Source: Phycisphaerae bacterium (GTDB taxonomy: Bacteria; Chloroflexota; Anaerolineae; 4572-78; J111). From it: 64,000 bases of DNA. Position 1 is the stretch's first letter. Each line of letters opens with the position of its first letter. A program made the position numbers and the translations under genes. Under the pieces are notes generated by a model. It worked only from the letters and a program-made list of their open reading frames with translations, had not been told where the DNA came from and did not search any database. The stretch is taken from NCBI GenBank assembly GCA_028285035.1, contig JANQQF010000071.1, positions 62,001 through 126,000 on the forward strand, written 5' to 3'. Positions 54,816 to 63,400 of the stretch are shown piece after piece.

Positions 54816-55733
54816 ATGCAAATTTTGTGGAAATCCTATGAAGAGTATTATGGTTACGTTGCTCCTAGAGTTGTTATGGAAAACAACTTCCAATCTCATA
54901 ATATCTTTTCTTCATTTGAGCATATAAAACGCTTACAAGAGGCAAAACTAGAACTCAATTCATTAGTAAACGAATTGACAAAAATGGGGTTTGCTGACCA
55001 GTGGTCAAGTAACGAAAAGTGGAAGAAACTTCCTGAAGCACGATTACATGTTCTTGACTTAGCTTCGGCAGGAGAAATATTTTTATTTTATAATCGAAGA
55101 TTGGCAAAATCTAATGCCTCTTATATTTTTCTGCACCAAAAAGATATTGATGAACATTGGGAAAGATATTCTACAAGTGACAGAATATTTCGCGAAGTAT
55201 CTGAGTTAGTTCTTGCGACGAAAAGTATGCTTGAAGCATATGAGGATATTGTAAACGAAGACTCCAAATTCTTATTAACTGACATAGATCTACCAAATGA
55301 GTTAAAAGCAGATTTTGTTTTGGCTAGAGATTTATTCTCGGTTGGATTCGATGAAGTTGGGCTTCTGATTACAGGGCGTGGGCTTGAAGGTGTATTAAAG
55401 GCAATTGCCAAAAAAAAGCGAATAAAGATTTTGGTTAGAGGAAAACAATTTTTTGCACATGACGCCAGATTTTATGATCTAATAGAAGTATTGGCTCGAG
55501 TAAAGTGGCAAAAAGATAAATCTCGTCTTATTAGTAGTGATGTAAAGAGTCTACTTCATTTTTTACGATCTGTAAGAAACAGTGGCGCTCATCCTACTGC
55601 AGATAAAAATAATTCTTTAGTAAGTTACCGAGAAATGGCGATGGTTTCTGCTCAAATAGCAAACACACTTTGGGAGAAAGTCACCATTGAACGGGCTAGA
55701 ATATTAAGGTCTACAATTAACAAGGATTGGTAA
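54816..55733 (+). CDS. AT-rich uncharacterised protein with HEPN-like C-terminus
   Basis: 305 residues I cannot assign to a named family. The N-terminal half is helical (HIKRLQEAKLELNSLVNELT). From ~180 on, DEVGLLITGRGLEGVLKAI and FLRSVRNSGAHPTAD fit the HEPN-like DUF4145-type pattern, with R254 and H259 as the Rx4H pair. Codon use is strongly AT-biased compared with both neighbours, suggesting horizontal transfer. It is a candidate defence or stress nuclease. No antitoxin-like partner is obvious, although the DUF6882-like gene lies 72 bases upstream. Confidence 0.65.
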   Translation: MQILWKSYEEYYGYVAPRVVMENNFQSHNIFSSFEHIKRLQEAKLELNSLVNELTKMGFADQWSSNEKWKKLPEARLHVLDLASAGEIFLFYNRRLAKSNASYIFLHQKDIDEHWERYSTSDRIFREVSELVLATKSMLEAYEDIVNEDSKFLLTDIDLPNELKADFVLARDLFSVGFDEVGLLITGRGLEGVLKAIAKKKRIKILVRGKQFFAHDARFYDLIEVLARVKWQKDKSRLISSDVKSLLHFLRSVRNSGAHPTADKNNSLVSYREMAMVSAQIANTLWEKVTIERARILRSTINKDW

Positions 55734-55865
55734 GCAGTAGTGCAATATAATGAGCGATTTGTATGCCACCTAGCAAGTGTGGCTTTTATGGCAAGCTCTG
55801 CTAGTAATCCGAATCTAGGATTGCAGGGTGAAAAATCTGAGAATAATCAATAATAAGGATTAACT

Positions 55866-56870
55866 ATGCTACGTTGGGGAATATTAGGTACAAGTTTCAT
55901 ATCTGACACGATGGCGAGTGTCATTCAAGCGGACTCGGAATCAAAGTTGCAGGCAGTGGCAGGAAGACAACCACAAGCCATTAACGACTTTGCGGCAAAA
56001 TTTTCGATCCCCAACAAATACGACAACTATCAAGCCCTGATCAGCGACCCAGCCGTTGACATCGTCTATATTGGTCTGCCCAACCATTTGCACCACACCT
56101 ATGTGCTTGCGTGTGTGGCCGCAGGCAAGGATATTCTGTGTGAGAAATCGCTGTCGATTGACCTGGAAAAAACGCAGATGATTGTGGATGCGGTCAGTGA
56201 GTCACAGGTCTTTTTTATCGAAGGGCTGATGTACCTGCACCACCCCTTGATGAAGAAGTTGGTTAGCCTGCTTGAGAATGAGGCAATTGGCCGGATTAGA
56301 ACCATCACGGGACAATATTGCGCTGACATTGCTCAGTTTGTCAACCCCGACAGCAAAGGGGCGATTTATAACCTCGGCTGTTATCCGGTATCCTTATTGC
56401 ACTTAGTCCTGCAAACGACTTACGGCAGCGAGGTATGGGCCGACTTTGAGGTGTCAGGCTTTGGCAATGTCTCGGAGAAAGATGGTAACATTTGTGAGGC
56501 ATCGTTGAATTTAGCCCTCGCCAACGGCGTCACCACCAGAATTCACACGGCGGAAACGTTCGGGATGTTTTCAGGTTTTGTCATCGTCGGTGAAACAGGC
56601 ACGTTACGGTTCGCCTCGAATCCGTGGTTGCCGGAAAAAGAGGGAAATGTCATCACGCTGACGCCCTTTGAGGGTGAGGCTCAGAGTATAGAGGTGACAG
56701 CCGAGGGGGATGCGTTTTTCTATCAGATCAAGCACATTCGCGAAGCCATCCAACAAGGTCGTCGAGACATCGACCGCCCTGCCCCAAAATTGCAGAATTC
56801 TTTTGAGATTATGCAGATTTTGTCGCAGTGGGAAGCGGCAAGTTGGGATCATTTGAGTACTGAAAAATAG
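55866..56870 (+). CDS. Gfo/Idh/MocA-family oxidoreductase
   Basis: 334 residues. The Rossmann opening MLRWGILGTSFISDTM, the NAD-contact YIGLPNHLHHTYVLAC, and CEKSLSIDLEKTQ with the catalytic-type Lys give the family. EGLMYLHHPLMKKLV and IYNLGCYPVSLLHLVL are substrate-domain signatures. These enzymes interconvert sugars or diols with NAD(P). It resembles the dihydrodiol-dehydrogenase-like subgroup. The flanks show no partner. Confidence 0.9.
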   Translation: MLRWGILGTSFISDTMASVIQADSESKLQAVAGRQPQAINDFAAKFSIPNKYDNYQALISDPAVDIVYIGLPNHLHHTYVLACVAAGKDILCEKSLSIDLEKTQMIVDAVSESQVFFIEGLMYLHHPLMKKLVSLLENEAIGRIRTITGQYCADIAQFVNPDSKGAIYNLGCYPVSLLHLVLQTTYGSEVWADFEVSGFGNVSEKDGNICEASLNLALANGVTTRIHTAETFGMFSGFVIVGETGTLRFASNPWLPEKEGNVITLTPFEGEAQSIEVTAEGDAFFYQIKHIREAIQQGRRDIDRPAPKLQNSFEIMQILSQWEAASWDHLSTEK

Positions 56871-56991
56871 TCCTCCTCATTCCCCCAAGGCTATTAAATA
56901 CCGGGATGATTGAGGTGGCTCCGATCATTATGAGGCCTAATCGATTGGTTCAGGGAATCGGACATTAGCCCCCCTAGCCCTCTCAAAGGTG

Positions 56992-57051
56992 CCCTTCCAA
57001 AGGAAGGGGGGAATCCAGAGATTTTCTTCCCCCTCTGGGAGATCGAGGGGG
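56992..57051. repeat. REP-like palindromes between oxidoreductase and amine oxidase genes
   Basis: CCCTTCC-AAA-GGAAGGG (56992-57008) and CCCCCTC...GAGGGGG (57029-57051) lie in a CCCTAGCCCTCTC-rich context resembling the element at 29039-29075. They separate convergent genes and may also terminate transcription. Confidence 0.6.
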
Positions 57052-57066
57052 CTTAACACCTCTGCC

Positions 57067-58164
57067 TCATTCCGCCCCTGCAATCACCCGTTTAGCCACC
57101 TGCTCCCCGATATAAATCGCGCCATCCAAATAGCCACCATTGACAGGCGATACCTCTGTGCTGGCCCAATGCAATCGGCCAGCCATTTGTGGTTTTTGCA
57201 GGAGCGGATGGCCATATCGTGGGTGTTCGGTCTGAGCAGTAGTACTCATCGTGGTAAAGGGTTCTTTGGCCCAATTGAGGTCGGCATAGTGGATCGGTTG
57301 CTGAGCTTGCGGGCCAAAGAGGCGAACGGCTTGAGCAATGACCGCTTGCTGCCGTTCTTCAAACGACAATCTCCGGCCAAAACTATGATCGCCCAACCAG
57401 CCAAATATGGCCCCATAGGTTTCATCTCCTGGGGTTAAATCGTGAAATTGATTGATTGGTCCCACGTGGCTAATCCCTAGCCCCGACAACCCCTGCTCGC
57501 GCCAAAAGGGTGTTTCATATACCAATACCGCTTTCATTGCCTGCCCCATCCAGGTTTGAGTCTGCTGCATAGCTTGAACCACCTTATCCGGCAAGGCTGG
57601 GGTAAATTGCAGCGTCTCTATAATCAAACGAGGAGGCAGGGTCACAATTACATGTTTGGCCTGATAAAGATGACTTTGCTCGCCTTGTTTTACCGCAATC
57701 TGTATCGAACCCTCACGTTGCTCAAAGACCTGAGCCACAGTATCAAATACAATCCAATCCTTTGGAAGATGAGCCGCCACGCTATCAATCAGACGGCGGA
57801 CGCCGCCTACAAAGCGATAGGAATGGGGCATTGGCGGGGCCACAAAACGCTGGGGAGCGCTCTGTGGCCCGTGATCAAAAATCGCGTGGCCCGTTTCGAA
57901 TTGATCAAATGATTCAAGCCCTAATTCACCCAGCAACCGCTTGACATTGTGGTGATCTTCCCAAAACCAGGCCGGACCAAGATCGAAGGCATGATCACCG
58001 ACATTTGTGCTAAAAATCCGCCCGCCCAGTCGATCCCGAGCTTCCAATATCAGCGCCTGACGCCCAGCCTGTTGAAGACGCCAAGCTATCATCAGACCAG
58101 ATAGCCCCGCCCCAATAATTATTGTTTCAACTTCGATAAGATTATCGTGATGTTCAAGTCGCAT
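57067..58164 (-). CDS. Flavin-dependent amine oxidase-like protein
   Basis: 365 residues. FAD-binding IIIGAGLSGLMIAWRLQQAG (~15-34), EARDRLGGRIFS, and the second signature WASTEVSPVNGGYLDGAIYI near the C-terminus match flavin amine oxidases. The length is short for eukaryotic MAO but normal for bacterial members. It oxidises amines or acts as a polyketide or carotenoid-type dehydrogenase. No partner gene is adjacent. Confidence 0.88.
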   Translation of the reverse strand: MRLEHHDNLIEVETIIIGAGLSGLMIAWRLQQAGRQALILEARDRLGGRIFSTNVGDHAFDLGPAWFWEDHHNVKRLLGELGLESFDQFETGHAIFDHGPQSAPQRFVAPPMPHSYRFVGGVRRLIDSVAAHLPKDWIVFDTVAQVFEQREGSIQIAVKQGEQSHLYQAKHVIVTLPPRLIIETLQFTPALPDKVVQAMQQTQTWMGQAMKAVLVYETPFWREQGLSGLGISHVGPINQFHDLTPGDETYGAIFGWLGDHSFGRRLSFEERQQAVIAQAVRLFGPQAQQPIHYADLNWAKEPFTTMSTTAQTEHPRYGHPLLQKPQMAGRLHWASTEVSPVNGGYLDGAIYIGEQVAKRVIAGAE

Positions 58165-58296
58165 TATACGCTACAAAGCTCCAATTGGATCACAAAATAG
58201 GTAGATATCAATATACAACCTTGCTAGACGCCACAGGGTCCAGTAATCTTAAGTCTAATACAGTCTCTTCCCATCACACCTCAAAATATTTATCAA

Positions 58297-59139
58297 TCAC
58301 GACTCTGATTGGGGCAGATGAGCCAAACGGGGTTTACCATCGACTAACCCTTGAGACAACATCTTGCTATTGACAGTTCTCGTGATGGCAGCGGGGATCA
58401 ATTTTGACATGATCCGATTAAGCCGACCGGTTAGATGGGTCGGCTGATTAGAAACGAGCGCTTGCAATCCTTCAGCAACACACTGCTCAACTGGCATCAG
58501 TTTCATCGGTAATCTGGATCGATCGATGCCAAATTTTTCGATAACTGGTGTGTCAGTGGGGCCGGGGATTACCACGGTTGTATGAAGACCTGCCTGTTTG
58601 AATTCGACATGAAGCCCTTGTCCTAGACTGGTCACATATGATTTGGTAGCAGCATCGTTGGCCATATAAGGGATACCATCCAAGGCCCCCATCGCCGAGA
58701 CTAAAATAATGCCGCCACGACCACGGTTTTTTAGCTGAGCGCCATAGTAACGCACCAATCGTAAGTGAGAAACAACATTCAGGTTAACGAGCGTCAACAA
58801 AGTTTCTTCAGGAATGGTAAGGAATTCCCCAGGAACTCCTGTCCCCGCATTGGAGACAAGCAGCCCAATGTCCAGATCTTGCGTAACCTGCGTTAGGGTA
58901 TCCATAAATCCAAGCTCAGACAAATCAGCTTGTACCGCTCGATATTGTACCCCATATGCGGCAGCCAGCTCTTGGCCTAAGGCCTCCAATAGCGATACAC
59001 GACGTGCGACAAGTATGATATTAATTCCACTCGCGGCAATCTGCCGGGCAAATTCTTTACCTATGCCAGAGGAAGCCCCTGTGATAATTGCCCAAGGACC
59101 AAATTTATTTTTATCAATTGTTGTGATGGTTTGCTTCAT
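58297..59139 (-). CDS. Short-chain dehydrogenase/reductase with Asp at the catalytic Tyr position
   Basis: 280 residues. ITGASSGIGKEFARQI binds the nucleotide, VSNAGTG follows, and the active-site region reads VSAMGALDGIPYMANDAATK then SYVTSL. In standard SDRs the lysine is preceded four positions earlier by Tyr (YxxxK); here that residue is Asp (DAATK). This could reflect a subfamily trait or lost activity. AAAGGA precedes the ATG. It is divergent from a TetR regulator and shares a double-operator region, so it is probably that regulator's target. Confidence 0.85.
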   Translation of the reverse strand: MKQTITTIDKNKFGPWAIITGASSGIGKEFARQIAASGINIILVARRVSLLEALGQELAAAYGVQYRAVQADLSELGFMDTLTQVTQDLDIGLLVSNAGTGVPGEFLTIPEETLLTLVNLNVVSHLRLVRYYGAQLKNRGRGGIILVSAMGALDGIPYMANDAATKSYVTSLGQGLHVEFKQAGLHTTVVIPGPTDTPVIEKFGIDRSRLPMKLMPVEQCVAEGLQALVSNQPTHLTGRLNRIMSKLIPAAITRTVNSKMLSQGLVDGKPRLAHLPQSES

Positions 59140-59209
59140 AATTAGAAATTCCTTTCTTTTGTACTTTAATAAAATAGTTAGGCGGATTTAGAATTTTATG
59201 CCATAATTC

Positions 59210-59249
59210 AAGTTATATACCTATAACTTAAGTTATAGGTATATAACTT
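59210..59249. promoter_or_regulatory. Double TetR-type operator, perfect 40-bp palindrome
   Basis: Two adjacent 20-bp sites, AAGTTATA-N4-TATAACTT with spacers TACC (59210-59229) and GGTA (59230-59249), together form one perfect 40-bp palindrome. It lies between the divergent SDR and TetR genes (59139 and 59325), the standard position for TetR operators. Cooperative binding of two dimers would repress both genes. Confidence 0.88.
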
Positions 59250-59324
59250 ACAGATTTTTTTGCTTTTGTCAAATTGATTTTTTAGTTAGATTGAAAACAA
59301 CAACAATCTTCGAGGGGTATGGAA

Positions 59325-59906
59325 ATGAGAAAAGATATCGAAACCCGTAAGGAAGAGGTGTACACAATAATCTCTGAAATCATTGCCGAGCAGGGGATGG
59401 CATCTGTCTCGACAAAGTCTGTGGCCCAAAAATTAGGCGTGAGCCAACCAGCCTTGTACAAATATTTCAAAAATCGTGACGAAATGTTGATTGGTTTTTT
59501 GGAGTATCTGACCCATCTATTAACAGGTATTTTGACTCACATTAATCAATTTGAAACCAGTGAAGAAAAGCTACAGGCTTTCTACAATGAACAATTAGCT
59601 TTAATCGAAAAAACAAAAATATTACCAAAGGTACTCTTCTTTGAAGAGTTTCATTTAAAACACACAGAGAAGAGAGAGAAATTACATGAGATGGTTGAAA
59701 TTTATGAAGAGGGCATCAAGCGGATCATTACTGAAGGCATAAATCGTAATGAGATTATCAATATAGACCCACAAGTCGCTATTCAATTTATTAAAGGCGC
59801 GATTCTTTCTGCTTACTTGAACTGGATACTCGCTGGGATGACCTATTCTTTGGTTGATCAGCAGCAGGGGTTTATGACATTCTTGAGGCAAACACTTTTA
59901 AAGTGA
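59325..59906 (+). CDS. TetR/AcrR-family transcriptional regulator
   Basis: 193 residues from the ATG at 59325, with GAGGGG 7 bases upstream; the ATG at 59319 is one base from that site. The helix-turn-helix is VSTKSVAQKLGVSQPALYKY (~28-47), followed by a helical ligand domain (YLTHLLTGILTHINQFE...). It probably binds the double operator at 59210-59249 and controls its own gene and the divergent SDR gene. The ligand is unknown. Confidence 0.92.
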   Translation: MRKDIETRKEEVYTIISEIIAEQGMASVSTKSVAQKLGVSQPALYKYFKNRDEMLIGFLEYLTHLLTGILTHINQFETSEEKLQAFYNEQLALIEKTKILPKVLFFEEFHLKHTEKREKLHEMVEIYEEGIKRIITEGINRNEIINIDPQVAIQFIKGAILSAYLNWILAGMTYSLVDQQQGFMTFLRQTLLK

Positions 59907-59942
59907 TCAGAAAAAAATGCATCATTTGATCTAAGAAAACCC

Positions 59943-59987
59943 TTGACAAACTAATGATATTAGTTTATAATCTAATTATATCAGTTA
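59943..59987 (+). promoter_or_regulatory. Consensus sigma70 promoter with an operator in its spacer
   Basis: TTGACA (59943-59948) and TATAAT (59966-59971), both perfect, are spaced by 17 bases. The palindrome AAACTAAT-GAT-ATTAGTTT (59948-59966) fills the spacer, and a related imperfect copy lies at 59969-59987. Repressor binding would block this otherwise strong promoter, which drives an MBL hydrolase and a TetR gene (60706). Confidence 0.88.
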
Positions 59988-60014
59988 ATATTTTCATGCC
60001 AGCAGGAGGGCACA

Positions 60015-60704
60015 ATGAAAGTTAAGCATATTTCAAATAATCTAATCCAATTAACAAAGTGGGGAGCCTTTAACTGTTTTCTCGTAAGGGAAGACGATGG
60101 CTTTACCTTAATTGATACGGCAATGCCAAACTGTAGTCAGGCCATTTTAGAAACGGCGCAGCGTCAGGGGTTAGAAATTAAGCGGGTGCTACTCACCCAT
60201 GCACACACAGACCACGTTGGTTCCTTGGATGAGCTCTCGGCCCAGCTCCCTTCGGCTGAGTTTCTGTTTAGTGCCCGGACCGAACAATTTCTACGAGGAG
60301 ACATCACCTTGGCGGCTGGCGAGCCAGACAGCAAGATTCGTGGTGGATTTGTTAAGCGGTCTACCCAAGCCACACGACATATTGAAGCGGATGAGATGAT
60401 CGGCTCGCTGAAAGTTATTCCCGCTCCAGGGCACGCGCCGGACCATTTAGCCTATCTTGACACTCGGGATGGAACCTTGTTTGGGGGTGACTCCTTTCAG
60501 ACACAGGGCGGTATCGCCGTAGCGGGTACACTAAAATTACTCTTCCCATTCCCAGCCTTTGCCACTTGGCACAAACCCACCGCCTTACAAACGGCCAAAC
60601 GCCTACGGTCAATTGAACCCAGTCGCTTGGCGGTTGGGCACGGCCCTGTGCTCGACAAACCCTTGGCTGTGATGGATCAAGCGATTCGTAAAGTAGAGAG
60701 GTAA
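60015..60704 (+). CDS. MBL-fold metallo-hydrolase controlled by a TetR operator
   Basis: 229 residues with GGAGGG before the ATG. VLLTHAHTDHVGSLDEL carries the HxHxDH zinc motif (H62, H64, D66, H67), VIPAPGHAPDHLAYLDT the next His, and LFGGDSFQTQGG the bridging Asp. GHGPVLDKPL supplies the last His. It resembles small glyoxalase II/lactonase-like hydrolases. It is transcribed from the operator-controlled promoter at 59943 together with a TetR gene that begins 1 base after its stop. Substrate unknown. Confidence 0.92.
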   Translation: MKVKHISNNLIQLTKWGAFNCFLVREDDGFTLIDTAMPNCSQAILETAQRQGLEIKRVLLTHAHTDHVGSLDELSAQLPSAEFLFSARTEQFLRGDITLAAGEPDSKIRGGFVKRSTQATRHIEADEMIGSLKVIPAPGHAPDHLAYLDTRDGTLFGGDSFQTQGGIAVAGTLKLLFPFPAFATWHKPTALQTAKRLRSIEPSRLAVGHGPVLDKPLAVMDQAIRKVER

Positions 60705-60705
60705 G

Positions 60706-61269
60706 ATGGCAAAAACACGACGCTTGAAGCGAGAGATGGTGATTGAGACCGCCGCCCGGATGGCTGATGAGGCGGGTGATGTACAACAGCTAACGCTAGC
60801 CAAACTCGCGTCGGCTCTCGATATTCGTACACCATCACTATACAACCATATCAAAAATCTGGACGATTTACATCAAGCCTTAGCGCTGTGGGGGCTACAA
60901 AAAATCTTGGATGAGATGCAAAAGGCCAGCTTGGGGAAGATAGGTCGGGAGGCTTTACAAGCAATGGCTCATCTATATCGTGATTTCGCCCATCGTCACC
61001 CTGGGGTCTATCCCCTGATCTTACGGGCCCCAGCACCGGACGATACAGCCCACCAAGCTCTTTCTGAGCAAACGGTCCAAACCTTGTTATTACTGCTTGC
61101 TTCAGGAGGCCTCAAAGGAGACATCGCTCTCCACGCAATCCGAGGCCTCCGCAGTGTGATGCATGGTTTTGTTGCGCTGGAAATGGCAGGGGGTTTTGGG
61201 CTTGATTTATCCCAGGATGAGAGTTATGAGTTTGTGATTAACACCTATCTGGACGGGCTGGGAATATGA
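60706..61269 (+). CDS. TetR-family regulator with WHG-type C-terminal domain
   Basis: 187 residues. The helix-turn-helix is TLAKLASALDIRTPSLYNHI (~28-47), and the C-terminal domain ends HAIRGLRSVMHGFVALEMAG then GFGLDL, the WHG-type pattern. It starts one base after the MBL hydrolase stop and so belongs to that operon. It is the likely repressor of the promoter at 59943-59987, giving autoregulation. The inducer may be the hydrolase substrate (inference). Confidence 0.93.
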   Translation: MAKTRRLKREMVIETAARMADEAGDVQQLTLAKLASALDIRTPSLYNHIKNLDDLHQALALWGLQKILDEMQKASLGKIGREALQAMAHLYRDFAHRHPGVYPLILRAPAPDDTAHQALSEQTVQTLLLLLASGGLKGDIALHAIRGLRSVMHGFVALEMAGGFGLDLSQDESYEFVINTYLDGLGI

Positions 61270-61344
61270 TCTAGCTACCGACGGGCACCCACAAGGGATG
61301 ACCGCCCCTACCCCCTCCTGGATGCCTGTTGATCCTCAATTAGC

Positions 61345-62091
61345 TCAAGCCGTTGGGGCACGGCCTTGTTCTAAGGCCTCACTAATAATATGACGCATCC
61401 GCTCAATTTCCTGAGCAATAGCTCCTCCAGTGATAACATTGCCGTGGCCTGGCACAATGATCTGTGGAGCCAGCGCCTCAATTAAATCCAGAGACTTAAG
61501 CCAAGCTTGCCAATCGTTTGCTGTTCCCGCTTCGAGATTGGGGATGTAGTGGGTCACGATACAATCGGCGCAAAACAGGACTTGGTCAGTTGGATTATAA
61601 ACGGAGCAATTGATGGGGGTATGACCCGGAGTGGCTAAAATTTCAACAATAACGCCCCCTAAATCAAAAGAGTCTCCTGGCTTTAGGGGGCAATTCGGAT
61701 TAGTCACAGCCGTGTCTAAAAAGAACGCATCTGTTTCCTGTTTTTTCTGACGGGTTGCGTTGAGGATGCTTTGATTATACTCATCCTTCTCCCCTTGAAA
61801 CTGGGGGTGTGTTCGTTGGATGTCAGGATGACCATAAATGTCAATGCCCCGGCTACGAAAAAAACCATTGCCCCCAATGTGATCAAAGTGAGGTTCGCAG
61901 TTGACCACAATCATTTCATTATCGGCTCGCACTGCGGAGGCATACCCATAAATCGTCTGGCCTGCCAGCAGATTCATCCCAGTATCAATGATAATGGTTT
62001 TTTCCTGACCGACCACAAATCCAGCATTCACGACCCACGGGGGAATCGCTCCCAATCCCGTCACTGCATAGCTTGTTGGGGAAAGTTGCAC
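61345..62091 (-). CDS. MBL-fold metallo-hydrolase with Glu at the first metal-motif position
   Basis: 248 residues from a GTG whose first base is the last base of the desaturase stop (TAGTG), so the two genes are coupled. The zinc motif reads NCEPHFDHIGGNG (~64-76): Glu66 replaces the first His of HxHxDH, while H68, D70 and H71 are kept. I believe this variant occurs in a subgroup. TPGHTPINCSVY and VLFCADCIVTHYIPN and IVPGHGNVITGG complete the fold. The coupling with a fatty acid desaturase hints at a lipid-related or thioester substrate. Confidence 0.88.
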   Translation of the reverse strand: MQLSPTSYAVTGLGAIPPWVVNAGFVVGQEKTIIIDTGMNLLAGQTIYGYASAVRADNEMIVVNCEPHFDHIGGNGFFRSRGIDIYGHPDIQRTHPQFQGEKDEYNQSILNATRQKKQETDAFFLDTAVTNPNCPLKPGDSFDLGGVIVEILATPGHTPINCSVYNPTDQVLFCADCIVTHYIPNLEAGTANDWQAWLKSLDLIEALAPQIIVPGHGNVITGGAIAQEIERMRHIISEALEQGRAPTA

Positions 62092-63140
62092 TATGCCTCG
62101 CTAGCCGAAGCCACAAGCAGTTGTTGCCGGCGCAGCTGGCCAAAACTGATCATTCGCTTTTCCTCTTCATCCCACAAGCTCAGGAAGAGACTCTTCAAAC
62201 TAGAAGTAAATGTAAGCGTCATCGCATCTTGAAACATTGGATTTTCTTCATGACATTGCTCCAGTCGATAATTGGGAATCCGAGGGCTGAGATGATGAAT
62301 GTGATGGTACCCAATGTTGCCCGTAAACCACTGCATTACTTTGGGTAATTTATAAAATGAACTACCCTCTAAAGCGGCAGCGCTATATTCCCAATCTTCG
62401 TGGTGCTCCCAGTATGTCTCTTCATATTGATGTTGATGGAAGAAAAGCCAGGTTCCAATCGATGACCCCGTGATCAAAACCGGCGCGTGAACAATCAAAA
62501 AGTCCTGCCAACCAACCAACAACACCATAATCACAACTTCTATCAAAATTGCCAGATTGGTCCAATGTACACTTGGCTCTTCTCGTCGTAAGGGTTTTGC
62601 CTCAGGGGTTGTGAAGCGAAAGAATACCGTGAACAGAAGGGTCGGGCCAATAACAAACATAATCAATGGGTGACGATACACGCGATACTTAAACTTCTCC
62701 CAGCTTGATAAAGCCAAATATTCTTTTACGGTCTTTGTGTGCACATCACCAATGCCACGATGATCCAAATCACCAGAGTGAGCGTGGTGGATGGCGTGGC
62801 TTCGCTGCCAGTAAAAGTAAGGCGTCCAGGTAAAGAGGCTGGCGAACAAGCCAACGCGATCGTTGTAGCGTCGATTCTTGAAAAACGAGCCGTGACCACA
62901 ATCGTGCTGAATAATAAAAATCCGTACTAAAAACAAACCAGCCAAAATGCTTAACGGCACGGTAAGAAAAACGCTAATCTCAAGAGCAAGATACGCGAGG
63001 TACCAAATTATGAAGAAGGGAACGAAGGTGTTGATCACTTGCCAGACACTCACCCAAACATCGGCTTTTTGATATTGGGATACGATTTTTTTCCAGGCAA
63101 GTTGTTCTGCCGAGTACGATTTGGTGGTATTTGTTTGCAC
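62091..63140 (-). CDS. Membrane fatty acid desaturase (delta-12 / DesA-like)
   Basis: 349 residues from a GTG at 63140, with AGGAG 6 bases upstream. The three histidine boxes for the di-iron centre are HDCGH (79-83), HAIHH (115-119) and HHIHH (279-283). Four membrane segments lie at ~40-75 and ~165-235. It should insert a double bond in membrane acyl chains and needs an electron donor not seen here. Its leader is highly structured (63127-63241). The MBL gene downstream is coupled. Confidence 0.92.
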   Translation of the reverse strand: MQTNTTKSYSAEQLAWKKIVSQYQKADVWVSVWQVINTFVPFFIIWYLAYLALEISVFLTVPLSILAGLFLVRIFIIQHDCGHGSFFKNRRYNDRVGLFASLFTWTPYFYWQRSHAIHHAHSGDLDHRGIGDVHTKTVKEYLALSSWEKFKYRVYRHPLIMFVIGPTLLFTVFFRFTTPEAKPLRREEPSVHWTNLAILIEVVIMVLLVGWQDFLIVHAPVLITGSSIGTWLFFHQHQYEETYWEHHEDWEYSAAALEGSSFYKLPKVMQWFTGNIGYHHIHHLSPRIPNYRLEQCHEENPMFQDAMTLTFTSSLKSLFLSLWDEEEKRMISFGQLRRQQLLVASASEA

Positions 63141-63241
63141 TAAAATCTCCTAGCGGGTTGAATTTAAAGTTGAAGTTGCTTCAGATTGAAATTATATTTC
63201 AACTTGAATTTGCGAATAATAGAGCAAGTGCAAACAAATAC
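63127..63241 (-). promoter_or_regulatory. Nested inverted repeats in the desaturase leader
   Basis: Outer 15-bp perfect arms lie at 63127-63141 and 63227-63241 (GTATTTGTTTGCACT and complement). The left arm contains the GTG start codon. Inside are AAGTTGAA/TTCAACTT (63167-63174, 63198-63205) and TTGAAAT-N3-ATTTCAA (63186-63202). They could be repressor sites or one large mRNA stem that hides the start codon. The transcription start is unknown. Confidence 0.7.
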
Positions 63242-63400
63242 AAAAAAGTGCGCTCTCAAGAATAGCCTCATTACCCCACTTATGAGGGGTTTGCCTAGAG
63301 TTAAGAGATATTTAACAGATTATTGCCTAATTTATGGCAATGTTTGGGGTTTTAGGCGGGACTAATTGGGACAAAGGCGTGAGTCATCCTGTCCCAACCA

